Source: Rosenbergiella gaditana (lineage in GTDB: Bacteria; Pseudomonadota; Gammaproteobacteria; Enterobacterales; Enterobacteriaceae). Taken from it: a stretch of 34,204 nt of DNA. This document shows positions 16,360 through 24,479 of this stretch, in pieces. Each line of letters opens with the position of its first letter. Position 1 is the first letter of the stretch. The position numbers were made by a program, and so were the translations under genes. The stretch is taken from contig NZ_JABBFR010000022.1 in the NCBI RefSeq assembly GCF_018494065.1, positions 1 through 34,204 on the forward strand, written 5' to 3'. The notes beneath the pieces were generated by a model. That model searched no databases and was not told where the DNA came from. It saw nothing but the letters and a program-made list of their open reading frames with translations.

Positions 16360-17310
16360 TTACGGTGCAGGGTGGTGAGTCACCCAGTGCTCGGCTATTT
16401 GCTGGCGGGTACAGATCCACACATCTGAAAATTGTTGAATATGGTCGAGGAATCGCTGTAGAGCGCGGAATTTACCTGGTCGTCCTAACAATCGACAATG
16501 CATTCCGATCGATAACATCTTCGGCGATGCCGTACCTTCTTCATAAAGTACGTCGAAACTGTCTCGTAAATAGGTATAAAATTGCTCAGCGGTATTAAAG
16601 CCTTGCTGAGTTGCAAAGCGCATATCGTTACATTCTAACGTATAAGGGATCACCAAATGGGAGTGTTGCTGTCCATCATCGGTCGTGACCGGCATCCAGA
16701 AAGGTAAATCATCACCGTAGTAATCGCTGTCATAAAGATAATCGCCCCGCTCCACTAACAATCGGCGCGTGTTAGGGCTATCTCTCCCAGTATACCAACC
16801 TACTGGTGGTTTACCCATTAATTCGGTCAGGACAGCGGTGGCTTTCTCCATATGCGCAGCTTCTTGCTCAGCCGACATGGCTTGATAATGGATCCAGCGC
16901 CAGCCATGACTGACCACATCATAATCAGCGTCACGGATCGCTTGAACAATCTCCGGATGACGCGCTAAAGCCATCGCTACGCCAAATACCGTTAATGGCA
17001 GTCTCCGGCGTTGAAATTCTTGATGTATCCGCCAAAACCCTGCACGCGATCCATATTCGTATAGGGAGTCCATCGACATATGGCGATCAGGATAGCTGGC
17101 GGCACCGATAATATCGGATAAGAATTGCTCAGAGCCCGCATCACCATGCTCGACGTGATTCTCTGCGCCTTCTTCATAATTGAGAACGAATTGTACCGCA
17201 ACTCGCGCTTTATTAGGCCACTCTACGCTTGGAGGCTTTCCCGCATAGCCAACCAAATCTCGAGAATACTCTTCTGCAAGAAGATCTTTGATAATCTCAC
17301 TACCCTTCAT
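16360..17310 (-). CDS. puuE: Allantoinase PuuE (polysaccharide-deacetylase fold)
   Basis: PuuE-type allantoinase converts allantoin to allantoate. It is unrelated to the metal-dependent AllB/HpxB enzymes and uses a NodB/polysaccharide-deacetylase barrel. Signature stretches: VAVQFVLNYEEGAENHVEHGD, YPDRHMSMDSLYEYGSRAGFWR, DVVSHGWRWIHYQ, GWYTGRDSPNTRRLLVERG and MLSIGMHCRLLGRPGKFRAL. 316 residues, the usual length. It fills the allantoin step between uraD and hpxK, which are in the neighbouring operon. Transcribed alone from a sigma-54 type promoter, convergent with hpxZ. Confidence 0.93.
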   Translation of the reverse strand: MKGSEIIKDLLAEEYSRDLVGYAGKPPSVEWPNKARVAVQFVLNYEEGAENHVEHGDAGSEQFLSDIIGAASYPDRHMSMDSLYEYGSRAGFWRIHQEFQRRRLPLTVFGVAMALARHPEIVQAIRDADYDVVSHGWRWIHYQAMSAEQEAAHMEKATAVLTELMGKPPVGWYTGRDSPNTRRLLVERGDYLYDSDYYGDDLPFWMPVTTDDGQQHSHLVIPYTLECNDMRFATQQGFNTAEQFYTYLRDSFDVLYEEGTASPKMLSIGMHCRLLGRPGKFRALQRFLDHIQQFSDVWICTRQQIAEHWVTHHPAP

Positions 17311-17343
17311 CTACAATACTCCATGAATCATAAAACGATATCG

Positions 17344-17359
17344 TGAAACAATTGTTGCA
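17344..17359. promoter_or_regulatory. Dyad over the puuE start site
   Basis: TGAAACAATTGTTGCA is a near-perfect 16-base palindrome (one mismatched pair), overlapping the -12 element and the predicted start of puuE. A related half-match, TGAAACAGACGTTACG, lies at 17385-17400. It is a plausible repressor site (HpxU or another factor), inferred only from symmetry and place. Confidence 0.35.
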
Positions 17360-17372
17360 AAGCCTGTGCCAA
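17355..17372 (-). promoter_or_regulatory. Sigma-54 (RpoN) promoter of puuE
   Basis: Minus-strand TTGGCACAGGCTTTGCAA carries TGGCAC and TTGCA with exact GG-N10-GC spacing. The predicted start near 17345 is about 35 bases before the puuE ATG. Confidence 0.8.
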
Positions 17373-17435
17373 CTTCGGGTTTCGTGAAACAGACGTTACG
17401 GTACTCTTTCAGATTTTCTTACATAAGGCCTCATC

Positions 17436-17990
17436 ATGACTATTAAACTCCGTCCCTTGGAACGTGAAGATCTTCGTTTTGTTCATCAATTAGATAACAA
17501 TGCCACCGTAATGCGTTATTGGTTTGAAGAGCCTTATGAAGCCTTTGTTGAGCTCTCCGACCTCTACGATAAACATATTCATGACCAGAGCGAACGTCGT
17601 TTTGTGGTCGAGCACGAAGGTGAAAAAGCCGGACTTGTGGAGCTGGTAGAAATTAACCATATCCATCGGCGAGCAGAGTTTCAGATTATTATTGCCCCAG
17701 ATCATCAGGGTAAGGGATTAGCGAACAAGGCAACGCGTGCTGCGATGGATTACGGGTTTTCTGTCCTGAATTTGTACAAGCTCTATTTAATTGTGGATAA
17801 GGAAAATGAAAAAGCCATCCACATTTATTCTAAATTGGGCTTTGAAACTGAAGGGATTTTAAAACAAGAGTTTTTTATTAATGGCACGTATCGTGACACG
17901 TTAAGAATGTGTATTTTCCAGCCCCAATACTTGGCAAAATTTCATAGCGGTAATGACAATCAGTCGTTATTACCGCCAACAGCTCAATAA
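17436..17990 (+). CDS. speG: Spermidine N1/N8-acetyltransferase
   Basis: GNAT-fold dodecameric enzyme that acetylates spermidine and spermine with acetyl-CoA, preventing polyamine toxicity. The protein is near-collinear with E. coli Spe[34 protein letters not shown], the acetyl-CoA loop [15 protein letters not shown] (Q-x-x-G-x-G/A) and [24 protein letters not shown]. The acidic allosteric spermidine-site residues near the N-terminus (EEPYEAF) are kept. 184 residues. AAGG precedes the ATG. It is divergent from puuE and convergent with ygaC. Confidence 0.96.
   Translation: MTIKLRPLEREDLRFVHQLDNNATVMRYWFEEPYEAFVELSDLYDKHIHDQSERRFVVEHEGEKAGLVELVEINHIHRRAEFQIIIAPDHQGKGLANKATRAAMDYGFSVLNLYKLYLIVDKENEKAIHIYSKLGFETEGILKQEFFINGTYRDTLRMCIFQPQYLAKFHSGNDNQSLLPPTAQ
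17947..17976. other. Hairpin in the 3' end of speG
   Basis: GCGGTAATGAC (17947-17957) and GTTATTACCGC (17966-17976) pair over 11 bases with one G-U pair. It lies within the last codons of speG. There is no T tract, so it is more likely an mRNA 3'-end stabiliser or chance than a terminator. A weak 5-bp hairpin (CCGCT/AGCGG, 18000-18016) follows the stop. Confidence 0.4.
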
Positions 17991-18022
17991 TGGTGTATCC
18001 CGCTAAAATTAAGCGGCTTCAC

Positions 18023-18358
18023 TTAGCCAAACATGCTGCATAGATAGCGTTCTAATGCGATACGCGAACTAAAACCATGGGGAATTCCGTAATGCTCTTG
18101 ATTGTTGCTGGCAAGATAGAGCGGGAATTCCTTGTAATGGTCACAGGTTTTCAAATCGGACGTCGGTTCTGCAAAATTCTGACTACGTTCTTTAAGTGTG
18201 GGATGGATGACTAATGCCGTTCTTCCCAGACGTGCTTCACGGTTCACATAGACATAATGATCTGCGCGCCGATAACCATAGGTTTTTGGGGTTACTACAT
18301 CCACTTCAAATCCAGCCTTCTCTAATACCTTAGCCACTTCATCCGGTCGTAAATACAT
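18023..18358 (-). CDS. ygaC: DUF2002 protein YgaC
   Basis: 111-residue cytosolic protein of the DUF2002 family. It aligns throughout with E. coli/Salmonella YgaC as I remember it ([63 protein letters not shown]). A solution structure exists for the Salmonella protein, but no function is established. It lacks the last few residues of the E. coli form. Divergent from ygaM, as in E. coli, which supports the assignment. E. coli ygaC is reported to be Fur-controlled; no convincing Fur box was found here. Confidence 0.9.
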   Translation of the reverse strand: MYLRPDEVAKVLEKAGFEVDVVTPKTYGYRRADHYVYVNREARLGRTALVIHPTLKERSQNFAEPTSDLKTCDHYKEFPLYLASNNQEHYGIPHGFSSRIALERYLCSMFG

Positions 18359-18443
18359 ATAAAAACTCCTTAATATTTTATCAGCGAACTTTATCCTAGC
18401 CCAACAAGCATGTAGTTCAGATCATTCGGAATTTTCTCTAAGA

Positions 18444-18472
18444 TTATACAAATATAAAAAGCTGTCTATAAT
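18444..18472 (+). promoter_or_regulatory. ygaM promoter candidate, sigma-S-like
   Basis: -10 TATAAT (18467-18472) in the context TCTATAATTA, which resembles the stationary-phase form CTATACTTA, with a poor -35 TTATAC (18444-18449) at 17 bases. The predicted start is about 26 bases before ygaM. Sigma-S dependence is an inference from the family's expression in E. coli. Confidence 0.45.
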
Positions 18473-18504
18473 TATTAACACGAATTCAAATCTTGGAGAA
18501 TATG

Positions 18505-18819
18505 ATGGCTAAGAAATTACAACAATATGATTTACCAGAAGATAATGCCGACGTACAAGAACTGGCTGACTCCCTTGAGGCTTTATTGAATTCTTATGGT
18601 GACGATGCCAAAGAAGGGTTCGATGAAGCACGCAGCAATGCAGAGCGCCTCCTTAAGAAAACGCGCTCGACCTTCAACGAGGGTAAGAAATCCCTTCGAG
18701 AAAACTTATGTGACTCTGGCTGCCAAGCGACTCAATGGGTTCAAGATAACCCGGCTTCAGCATTAGGCGTAACGGCTGCAGTAGGCTTTGTATTTGGTCT
18801 ATTACTGTCCCGCAAATAA
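18505..18819 (+). CDS. ygaM: ElaB/YqjD/YgaM-family membrane-anchored ribosome-associated protein
   Basis: 104-residue DUF883 protein: a long charged amphipathic helix (about residues 15-70, ELADSLEALLNSYGDDAKEGFDEARSNAERLLKKTRSTF) followed by a C-terminal tail anchor (ALGVTAAVGFVFGLLLSRK). YqjD and ElaB tether ribosomes to the inner membrane in stationary phase; YgaM is the third paralogue. ELADSLE...KTR is closest to YgaM, and ygaC next door agrees. ATG 18505 is chosen over TTG 18493 and ATG 18502 because GGAG lies six bases ahead. Confidence 0.9.
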   Translation: MAKKLQQYDLPEDNADVQELADSLEALLNSYGDDAKEGFDEARSNAERLLKKTRSTFNEGKKSLRENLCDSGCQATQWVQDNPASALGVTAAVGFVFGLLLSRK

Positions 18820-18846
18820 TGCCCTAAGGTTTTAAAAACCGTTATC

Positions 18847-18874
18847 AACCAGCGCTCTGTCGCTGGTTTTTTTT
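18847..18874 (+). terminator. ygaM intrinsic terminator
   Basis: AACCAGCG (18847-18854) / CGCTGGTT (18861-18868) with loop CTCTGT and six further T residues; 28 bases after the ygaM stop. Confidence 0.9.
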
Positions 18875-19027
18875 CGCCTCTCCCCACTCAAAAATGGTTT
18901 CCTCTCCCATCAATTCAATTAGCCTGATAATTATTAGCTGCGAACATATTGATTAAATTTATTTATTGAAACAATTTAACCTAACCACTTGCCATACCTA
19001 GGAAAATTCCTATTTAAATGCATACAT

Positions 19028-19045
19028 ATGCAAAAAAATTTGCAT
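19028..19045. promoter_or_regulatory. AT-rich perfect dyad upstream of proU promoter
   Basis: ATGCAAA (19028-19034) and TTTGCAT (19039-19045) flank AAAA, eight bases before the -35 of proVWX. The whole 18880-19150 interval is strongly AT-rich, as expected for H-NS-responsive proU control regions; apart from the promoter and this dyad I see nothing else in it. Confidence 0.45.
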
Positions 19046-19052
19046 AAAAAGG

Positions 19053-19080
19053 TTGTTAATGCATTTCAGTATGATAGGTT
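19053..19080 (+). promoter_or_regulatory. proVWX promoter (proU P2-like)
   Basis: -35 TTGTTA (19053-19058) and -10 TAGGTT (19075-19080) with a 16-base spacer containing TCAGTATGA. From memory this aligns closely with E. coli proU P2 (spacer TCAGTATGT, -10 TAGGGT). The start would be about 67 bases before proV, as in E. coli. Osmotic and H-NS regulation is inferred from that likeness. Confidence 0.7.
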
Positions 19081-19153
19081 TACTTATCTAAATATAAAGA
19101 GAAAAAACATAACTTAATGATTAAATAAATAATATTAGGGAAAAACCGTAGAC

Positions 19154-20350
19154 ATGACAATAAAACTCCAAGTCAAAAATTTGCATAAGATTTTTGGGGG
19201 TAACCCTGAGCGCGCCTATAAGCTGCTCGAACAAGGTTACGACAAAGAAAGCATTCTCGATAAAACTGGCTTATCAGTCGGCGTCAATAACGTTGACCTT
19301 ACGATTCACGAAGGCGAAATTTTTGTGATCATGGGCCTATCTGGTTCAGGTAAATCAACCCTCGTCAGACTACTAAACCGTTTAATCACTCCTAGTCGCG
19401 GGCAAGTCCTAATCGATGGTCAAGATATCGCCCAAGTATCTGACAAAACCTTGCGCGATATCCGTCGCTCTAAAATCAGTATGGTCTTCCAATCCTTTGC
19501 TCTGATGCCTCATATGACAGTGATAGACAATACCGCTTTTGGTATGGCCTTAGCTGGCGTTGAAAAAACACAGCGACTGAGTAAAGCATTAGAAGCCCTT
19601 CGCCAAGTTGGCCTAGAAAAATATGCCTATTCTTGGCCTGACCAACTTTCTGGGGGGATGAGGCAGCGTGTTGGTCTGGCCAGAGCGTTAGCTAATGATC
19701 CCGATATCCTACTAATGGATGAGGCCTTTTCAGCACTCGACCCGCTCATTCGAACGGAGATGCAAGACGAATTGGTCAAACTACAATCTCAGCAACAACG
19801 CACCATTGTCTTCATCTCCCACGATCTTGATGAGGCAATGCGTATTGGCGATCGAATTGCCATCATGCAAAACGGTCAAGTCGTACAAGTGGGAACACCG
19901 GATGAGATCCTCAATCAACCTGCCAATGCCTATGTAGAAACCTTCTTCCGTGGGGTCGATATTAGTCAGGTCTTTAGTGCTAAGGATATTGCGAAACCTG
20001 CCACAGGCTCGATTATTCATCGCGTCGCGGGATTAGGGCCTAAATCCGCCTTAAAATTGCTGACCGATCAGGACCGTGATTATGGCTATGTACTAAATAA
20101 ACAGCACTATGGCGGGATTGTTACGGCGGAAAGTCTGCAGCGCGCAGCGAAAGAAAATTTACCATTGGAACAGGCCTATTTATCTCACCTCTCACCGGTA
20201 GGGGCCTCAACATCACTTAGCGATCTCTTCGCTCCCGTGGCTGATGCTCCCTGTGCCCTGCCTGTGGTCGATGAGACGCAGCAATTCTTGGGAATTATTT
20301 CTAAAAGCACGCTATTAAAAGCCTTAAATCGGGAGACCGTTAACCTATGA
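19154..20350 (+). CDS. proV: Glycine betaine/proline ABC transporter ATPase ProV
   Basis: Cytoplasmic ATPase of the osmoprotectant importer ProU. Walker [10 protein letters not shown] (about 61-69), Q-loop [13 protein letters not shown], signature [14 protein letters not shown], Walker [14 protein letters not shown] and switch His in FISHDLDEA are all intact. The C-terminal part (about residues 280-398) holds two CBS motifs, the osmosensing module in OpuA-like proteins. 398 residues against 400 in E. coli. GGG lies about ten bases before the ATG (TTAGGGAAAAACCG). The proW start overlaps its stop by four bases. Confidence 0.97.
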   Translation: MTIKLQVKNLHKIFGGNPERAYKLLEQGYDKESILDKTGLSVGVNNVDLTIHEGEIFVIMGLSGSGKSTLVRLLNRLITPSRGQVLIDGQDIAQVSDKTLRDIRRSKISMVFQSFALMPHMTVIDNTAFGMALAGVEKTQRLSKALEALRQVGLEKYAYSWPDQLSGGMRQRVGLARALANDPDILLMDEAFSALDPLIRTEMQDELVKLQSQQQRTIVFISHDLDEAMRIGDRIAIMQNGQVVQVGTPDEILNQPANAYVETFFRGVDISQVFSAKDIAKPATGSIIHRVAGLGPKSALKLLTDQDRDYGYVLNKQHYGGIVTAESLQRAAKENLPLEQAYLSHLSPVGASTSLSDLFAPVADAPCALPVVDETQQFLGIISKSTLLKALNRETVNL

Positions 20351-21423
20351 CCACTACGACTAGCGACCCTTGGAGCACGAGTTCCGACACCTCTACCAGT
20401 ACCGATCCTTGGGGCGGGGCAAACAACAGCACAACCTCTTCCTCATCCCCTGAACATAGCGATTGGTTGAACAGTGCGCCCGTTGAGCATCATACCTTCT
20501 CGTTAAGTGATCCTTTTCACTCAACATTGATCCCGCTCGACCATTGGGTAACGATGGGTATTAATGGCCTAGTTGACCATTGCCGTCCCCTCTTTCAGGG
20601 GATACGAGTGCCTGTGGACTACATTTTAACTAGCTTTCAGCAATTGCTGACCCATATTCCAGCACCTGCTGCGATTGTACTATTCGCGTTAATCGCATGG
20701 CAACTCACCACCGCGCGAATGGGAATAGTGTCACTGGTCGCGCTGATTTTTGTTGGCTGTATTGGCGTCTGGAACGATGCGATGATTACCTTAGCATTGG
20801 TACTCACCTCTCTATTCTTCTGTGTCCTGATTGGCCTACCTCTCGGCATAGCCTTAGCACGTAGTGATCGCGCGGCAAAATTCGTCCGTCCCTTATTAGA
20901 TGCGATGCAGACGACTCCTGCGTTTGTCTATTTAGTCCCTATTGTGATGCTCTTTGGGATCGGGAATGTACCAGGGGTGGTAGTCACGATTATTTTTGCT
21001 GTACCGCCTATTATCCGCCTAACTATCCTCGGTATTAAGCAGGTCCCTGAGGATCTGATCGAGGCGAGCCAATCATTTGGCGCAAGCCCGCGACAAATGT
21101 TGTTCAAAGTACAGCTTCCCATCGCTATGCCATCGATTATGGCGGGTATTAACCAAACCCTAATGCTGGCACTCTCGATGGTCGTCATCGCTTCAATGAT
21201 CGCGGTCGGAGGTTTGGGGCAAATGGTCTTACGGGGGATTGGTCGTCTCGATATGGGACAGGCCTCCATCGGCGGAATCGGTATCGTTATTCTCGCCATT
21301 ATGTTAGATCGTTTAACACAATCTTTCGGCGTCGATAAACGCCATCAGCGCCACCAGCGCTGGTATCAAACCGGGCCAATCGGTCTGCTTACCCCCCTTT
21401 TTCATCGAACCACTCACCGTTGA
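20347..21423 (+). CDS. proW: Glycine betaine/proline ABC transporter permease ProW
   Basis: Inner-membrane permease of ProU. Several transmembrane helices begin around residue 100, after a long periplasmic N-terminal tail characteristic of ProW. The first 45 residues are unusually Ser/Thr/Asp-rich with two DPW motifs ([16 protein letters not shown]). The EAA-type coupling loop is [34 protein letters not shown] (near 235-270). 358 residues. The ATGA overlap with proV couples the two. Confidence 0.96.
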   Translation: MTTTTSDPWSTSSDTSTSTDPWGGANNSTTSSSSPEHSDWLNSAPVEHHTFSLSDPFHSTLIPLDHWVTMGINGLVDHCRPLFQGIRVPVDYILTSFQQLLTHIPAPAAIVLFALIAWQLTTARMGIVSLVALIFVGCIGVWNDAMITLALVLTSLFFCVLIGLPLGIALARSDRAAKFVRPLLDAMQTTPAFVYLVPIVMLFGIGNVPGVVVTIIFAVPPIIRLTILGIKQVPEDLIEASQSFGASPRQMLFKVQLPIAMPSIMAGINQTLMLALSMVVIASMIAVGGLGQMVLRGIGRLDMGQASIGGIGIVILAIMLDRLTQSFGVDKRHQRHQRWYQTGPIGLLTPLFHRTTHR

Positions 21424-21432
21424 GAACTGACT

Positions 21433-22410
21433 ATGCGTAAATTATTCCTTACTTCTGCTGCCATCACCCTCATAACCAGTATTGGCGCTCAAGCTAACGA
21501 TCTTCCAGGGCAAGGCAAGAGAGTTAAACCGATTCAAAGTACGATTACTGAGGAAACCTTCCAAACGTTGCTGGTCAGTCGTGCCTTAGAAAAATTGGGG
21601 TACACTGTCTCCGCTCCCGAAGAAGTGGATTACAACGTGGGTTATACCTCGATTGCCAAAGGGGATGCGACGTTTATGGCGGTTAACTGGCAGCCTTTAC
21701 AAGAAAATATGTTCGATGCCGCTGGTGGTAACACTACCTTTTATCGTGAAGGGCATTATGTCACTGGCGCAGCTCAAGGGTATTTGATCGACAAGAAAAC
21801 AGCAGATCAATACCACATCACCAATATCGAGCAGTTAAAGGATCCTAAACTCGCAAAATTATTTGATAGTAATGACGATGGTCGAGCTGACCTAACTGGA
21901 TGCACCCCGGGCTGGGGATGCGATACCGTCATTGCTTATCAGATGAAAGCCTACCAACTTGAACAAACGGTCTCTAATAACCAAGGAAACTATGCGGCCA
22001 TGATGGCAGATACCATCACTCGTTTTAAACAAGGCAAACCGATCCTTTATTACACTTGGACCCCTTTCTGGGTCAGCGATGTGCTGAAGCCGAGTAAAGA
22101 TGTGGTCTGGTTAGAGGTGCCTTTCTCTGCCGATCCCCAAAAGACGGATACGACATTACCCAATGGTAAAAATTACGGATTCCAAGTCAACAACATCAAT
22201 ATTATCGCCAATAAACAGTGGGCTGAGAAAAATCCTGCAGCGGCTAAACTCTTTGCAGAAATGAAACTGCCATTAGCGGATATCAATGCAGAGAATGCGG
22301 CAATGCGTGCCGGTCAAAGCTCTGAAGCCGATATTAATCGTCATGTGGATGGATGGATTAAAAGCCATCAAGCATTGTTCGATCACTGGGTTACCAACGC
22401 TTTACACTAA
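21433..22410 (+). CDS. proX: Glycine betaine-binding periplasmic protein ProX
   Basis: Substrate-binding protein that delivers glycine betaine and proline betaine to ProVW. Signal peptide [21 protein letters not shown] with cleavage after AQA (residue 21), giving mature NDLPGQGK. The Trp residues that build the aromatic betaine cage are visible in [20 protein letters not shown] (with a Cys pair) and [11 protein letters not shown]. 325 residues. It starts nine bases after the proW stop. A modest terminator follows. Confidence 0.96.
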   Translation: MRKLFLTSAAITLITSIGAQANDLPGQGKRVKPIQSTITEETFQTLLVSRALEKLGYTVSAPEEVDYNVGYTSIAKGDATFMAVNWQPLQENMFDAAGGNTTFYREGHYVTGAAQGYLIDKKTADQYHITNIEQLKDPKLAKLFDSNDDGRADLTGCTPGWGCDTVIAYQMKAYQLEQTVSNNQGNYAAMMADTITRFKQGKPILYYTWTPFWVSDVLKPSKDVVWLEVPFSADPQKTDTTLPNGKNYGFQVNNINIIANKQWAEKNPAAAKLFAEMKLPLADINAENAAMRAGQSSEADINRHVDGWIKSHQALFDHWVTNALH

Positions 22411-22424
22411 TTTATCACCTTATC

Positions 22425-22444
22425 AAGGGCCCATCGTGGCCCTT
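22425..22444 (+). terminator. proX terminator candidate
   Basis: AAGGGCC (22425-22431) / GGCCCTT (22438-22444) with a 6-base loop, 15 bases after the proX stop. The T content after it is poor (ACTATTATG), so the call is tentative. Confidence 0.5.
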
Positions 22445-22664
22445 ACTATTATGCATCTTTTGTCCAAAGCCTCTGAATCAACTGGTTCATAATACCCTGT
22501 GCTATAACACGACTAGATAATTAGCATTGTAGTAATCATCATGGTTATTTTATCGCTGGTAATCAGTTTAAATCTATGACAACTTTAACGGTTAGGTAAT
22601 TACCCTTTGTCTGCTAATTGCGGTAACGAGTAGTTAGTACATAGCTGTAGAAATGAGGTGTGAC

Positions 22665-23189
22665 TTGGACAGTTCTTTTGAACCAATTGAAAAAATGTTA
22701 TCTAATCTGTCGCTTCGCCACGACAATTATCCTGTACGCGTGGTGCTGTTGACACGTTTACATATGCATATTCAAACCAAGCTTCTTGAAAATCGTAATA
22801 AAATGCTCAAGGATCGTGGACTTAATGACACTATCTTTAATGCGTTACTGACCTTAGATGCTTGTGATAATCAGAGTATTCAGCCCTCAGAATTGAGCTC
22901 TGCGTTAGGCTCTTCTCGTACCAATGCAACCCGCATTGCTGATGAACTCCAAAAACGTGGCTGGGTAGAACGCCGTGAAAGTGATAATGACCGTCGCTGC
23001 CTGCATCTCCACCTAACCGATGCCGGTTATGAATTTCTTTGCGAAATTCTGCCTCCACAGTATGACAGTTTCCAAGAAGTATGGGGCATCCTCTCTTCAG
23101 AAGAGCAAAACCAATTAGAATCTATTTACCGTAAATTACTTAATCATTTAGATACTTTTTCGCACAACTCACCACCGAGTTCAGAGTAA
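22665..23189 (+). CDS. emrR: MarR-family repressor of the EmrAB pump (EmrR/MprA)
   Basis: Winged-helix MarR regulator that represses emrAB and is released by uncouplers, nalidixic acid and salicylate-like ligands. The DNA-binding part is clear: [46 protein letters not shown]. Homology starts at (M)[11 protein letters not shown], which corresponds to a TTG start at 22665 with AGG six bases ahead. The in-frame ATG at 22653 has no ribosome site and would add four residues. 174 residues against about 176 in E. coli. The stop codon is the first of five in-frame TAA codons made by the repeat that follows. I see no certain promoter in the 250-base gap before it. Confidence 0.94.
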   Translation: MDSSFEPIEKMLSNLSLRHDNYPVRVVLLTRLHMHIQTKLLENRNKMLKDRGLNDTIFNALLTLDACDNQSIQPSELSSALGSSRTNATRIADELQKRGWVERRESDNDRRCLHLHLTDAGYEFLCEILPPQYDSFQEVWGILSSEEQNQLESIYRKLLNHLDTFSHNSPPSSE

Positions 23190-23218
23190 GAGTAAGAGTA
23201 AGAGTAAGAGTAAGAGTA
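23183..23218 (+). repeat. Hexanucleotide microsatellite (AGAGTA)6
   Basis: Six perfect tandem copies of AGAGTA cover the end of emrR and the first 29 bases after it. In the emrR frame each unit reads TAA GAG, so five TAA stops occur in succession. Copy-number change would alter the emrR-emrA distance without changing any coding frame upstream. Confidence 0.97.
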
Positions 23219-23246
23219 GAACACCACACTACCCCTTTTGATTGAT

Positions 23247-23274
23247 ACACTTCACTTTCGTTGGAGTGTTTTTT
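23247..23274 (+). terminator. Attenuator-like terminator between emrR and emrA
   Basis: ACACTTCA (23247-23254) pairs with TGGAGTGT (23262-23269) over eight bases (one G-U), loop of seven, followed by a run of six T residues ending at 23274. It lies inside the transcribed gap, 30 bases before emrA, so it may dampen read-through from emrR into the pump genes. Confidence 0.6.
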
Positions 23275-23304
23275 ATATGCACTATTTATTGCAGGATTTA
23301 GTTT

Positions 23305-24474
23305 ATGAGTTCGGTTGAAAAAGCGCCCGCCCCAACATCCACGCCCTCGAGAAACAAACGTAAACCCTTTTTGATGCTATTGCTGATCGCCTGCATTATT
23401 GTTGCGATTGCCTACGGCCTATATTGGTTCTTAATATTAAGCCACCAGCAGGATACTGATGATGCCTACGTTGCAGGGAATCAAGTGCAAATATCCCCCC
23501 AAGTATCAGGCAGTGTCAGTAAAGTATGGTTCGATAACACCGACCTCGTGCATAAAGGCGATATTCTGGTATCACTGGATAAAACAGATGCCAATCAAAC
23601 GCTGAATAAAGCTGAGACCGCCTTAGCCAGTAGCGTGCGACAAGTACGTCAATTAATGATTAATAATCGCCAATACCAAGCGAATATCGTCTTGAAGCGC
23701 ACTGCATTAGCCCAAGCAGAAGCCGATCTGGCTCGTCGTGAGCCCCTTGCACAACACCAACTCATCGGCAGAGAAGAGTTACAACATGCTAGAGATACCG
23801 CGGCCAGTGCCAGAGCCTCTCTCGACGTTGCCATTCAGCAATTAAATGCGAACCAGGCCATGATATTGGACACGCCTCTGGATCAGCAGCCAGTTATTCA
23901 ACAAAGCGCCGCCGCGGTCAGGGATGCTTGGCTGGCTTTACAACGTACCGATATCCGGAGTCCTATCGATGGCTATGTGTCCCGTCGAAGTGTTCAGGTC
24001 GGCGCACAAATTTCGCCAAGTAGCGCACTGATGGTAGTGGTCCCCAGCCAAGAATTATGGGTAGATGCTAACTTTAAAGAGACACAACTGTCTAACGTGA
24101 GGATTGGCCAGCCGGTAACCGTGACCGCAGATATCTATGGTGACGCAGTGACCTATCGCGGCAAAGTGGTCGGTTTGGATATGGGAACCGGGAGTGCCTT
24201 CTCTTTGCTCCCCGCTCAGAATGCAACCGGTAATTGGATCAAAGTGGTACAACGCTTGCCGGTACGCGTCTCGCTCGATCAGCAAGACCTGCAGCAACAC
24301 CCTTTGCGTATTGGACTCTCTACCCAAGTCACTATTGACGTCAGCAATACGTCCGGTCAAGCACTAGCCACTGTTATGCGTAAATATCCAGCTTATGAGA
24401 GTGATGCATTGACCCTACAACTGGAACAAGCGGATCATATCATTCAGCGAATCATCACAGCTAATGCAGAGTAA
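23305..24474 (+). CDS. emrA: Membrane fusion protein EmrA of the EmrAB-TolC pump
   Basis: Periplasmic adaptor (HlyD family) joining the EmrB transporter to TolC. Basic N-terminal tail, one transmembrane helix at about residues 22-46 (FLMLLLIACIIVAIAYGLYWFLIL), DTDDAYVAGNQVQISPQVSGSVSKV (first lipoyl half), a long coiled coil at about 95-200, RSPIDGYVSRRSVQVGAQIS (second lipoyl half), then the beta barrel. 389 residues against 390 in E. coli. AGGA lies nine bases ahead of the ATG. emrB starts five bases after its stop. Confidence 0.96.
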   Translation: MSSVEKAPAPTSTPSRNKRKPFLMLLLIACIIVAIAYGLYWFLILSHQQDTDDAYVAGNQVQISPQVSGSVSKVWFDNTDLVHKGDILVSLDKTDANQTLNKAETALASSVRQVRQLMINNRQYQANIVLKRTALAQAEADLARREPLAQHQLIGREELQHARDTAASARASLDVAIQQLNANQAMILDTPLDQQPVIQQSAAAVRDAWLALQRTDIRSPIDGYVSRRSVQVGAQISPSSALMVVVPSQELWVDANFKETQLSNVRIGQPVTVTADIYGDAVTYRGKVVGLDMGTGSAFSLLPAQNATGNWIKVVQRLPVRVSLDQQDLQQHPLRIGLSTQVTIDVSNTSGQALATVMRKYPAYESDALTLQLEQADHIIQRIITANAE

Positions 24475-24479
24475 CCGCC

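Noticed and set aside
11691..17359. Shared GCAACAATTGT string at hpxJ and puuE as one common operator
   Set aside because: At hpxJ the string is fully explained by the -24/-12 promoter, while at puuE it overlaps only the -12; the likeness is partly coincidental, so only the puuE dyad is kept, as a weak candidate.
18359..18490. Fur box before ygaC
   Set aside because: The E. coli gene is reported to be Fur-regulated, but no 19-base match to the Fur consensus could be found here.
23183..23218. AGAGTA array as a CRISPR-like or coding repeat
   Set aside because: Direct 6-base tandem units with no spacers and a stop in every unit; a simple microsatellite.
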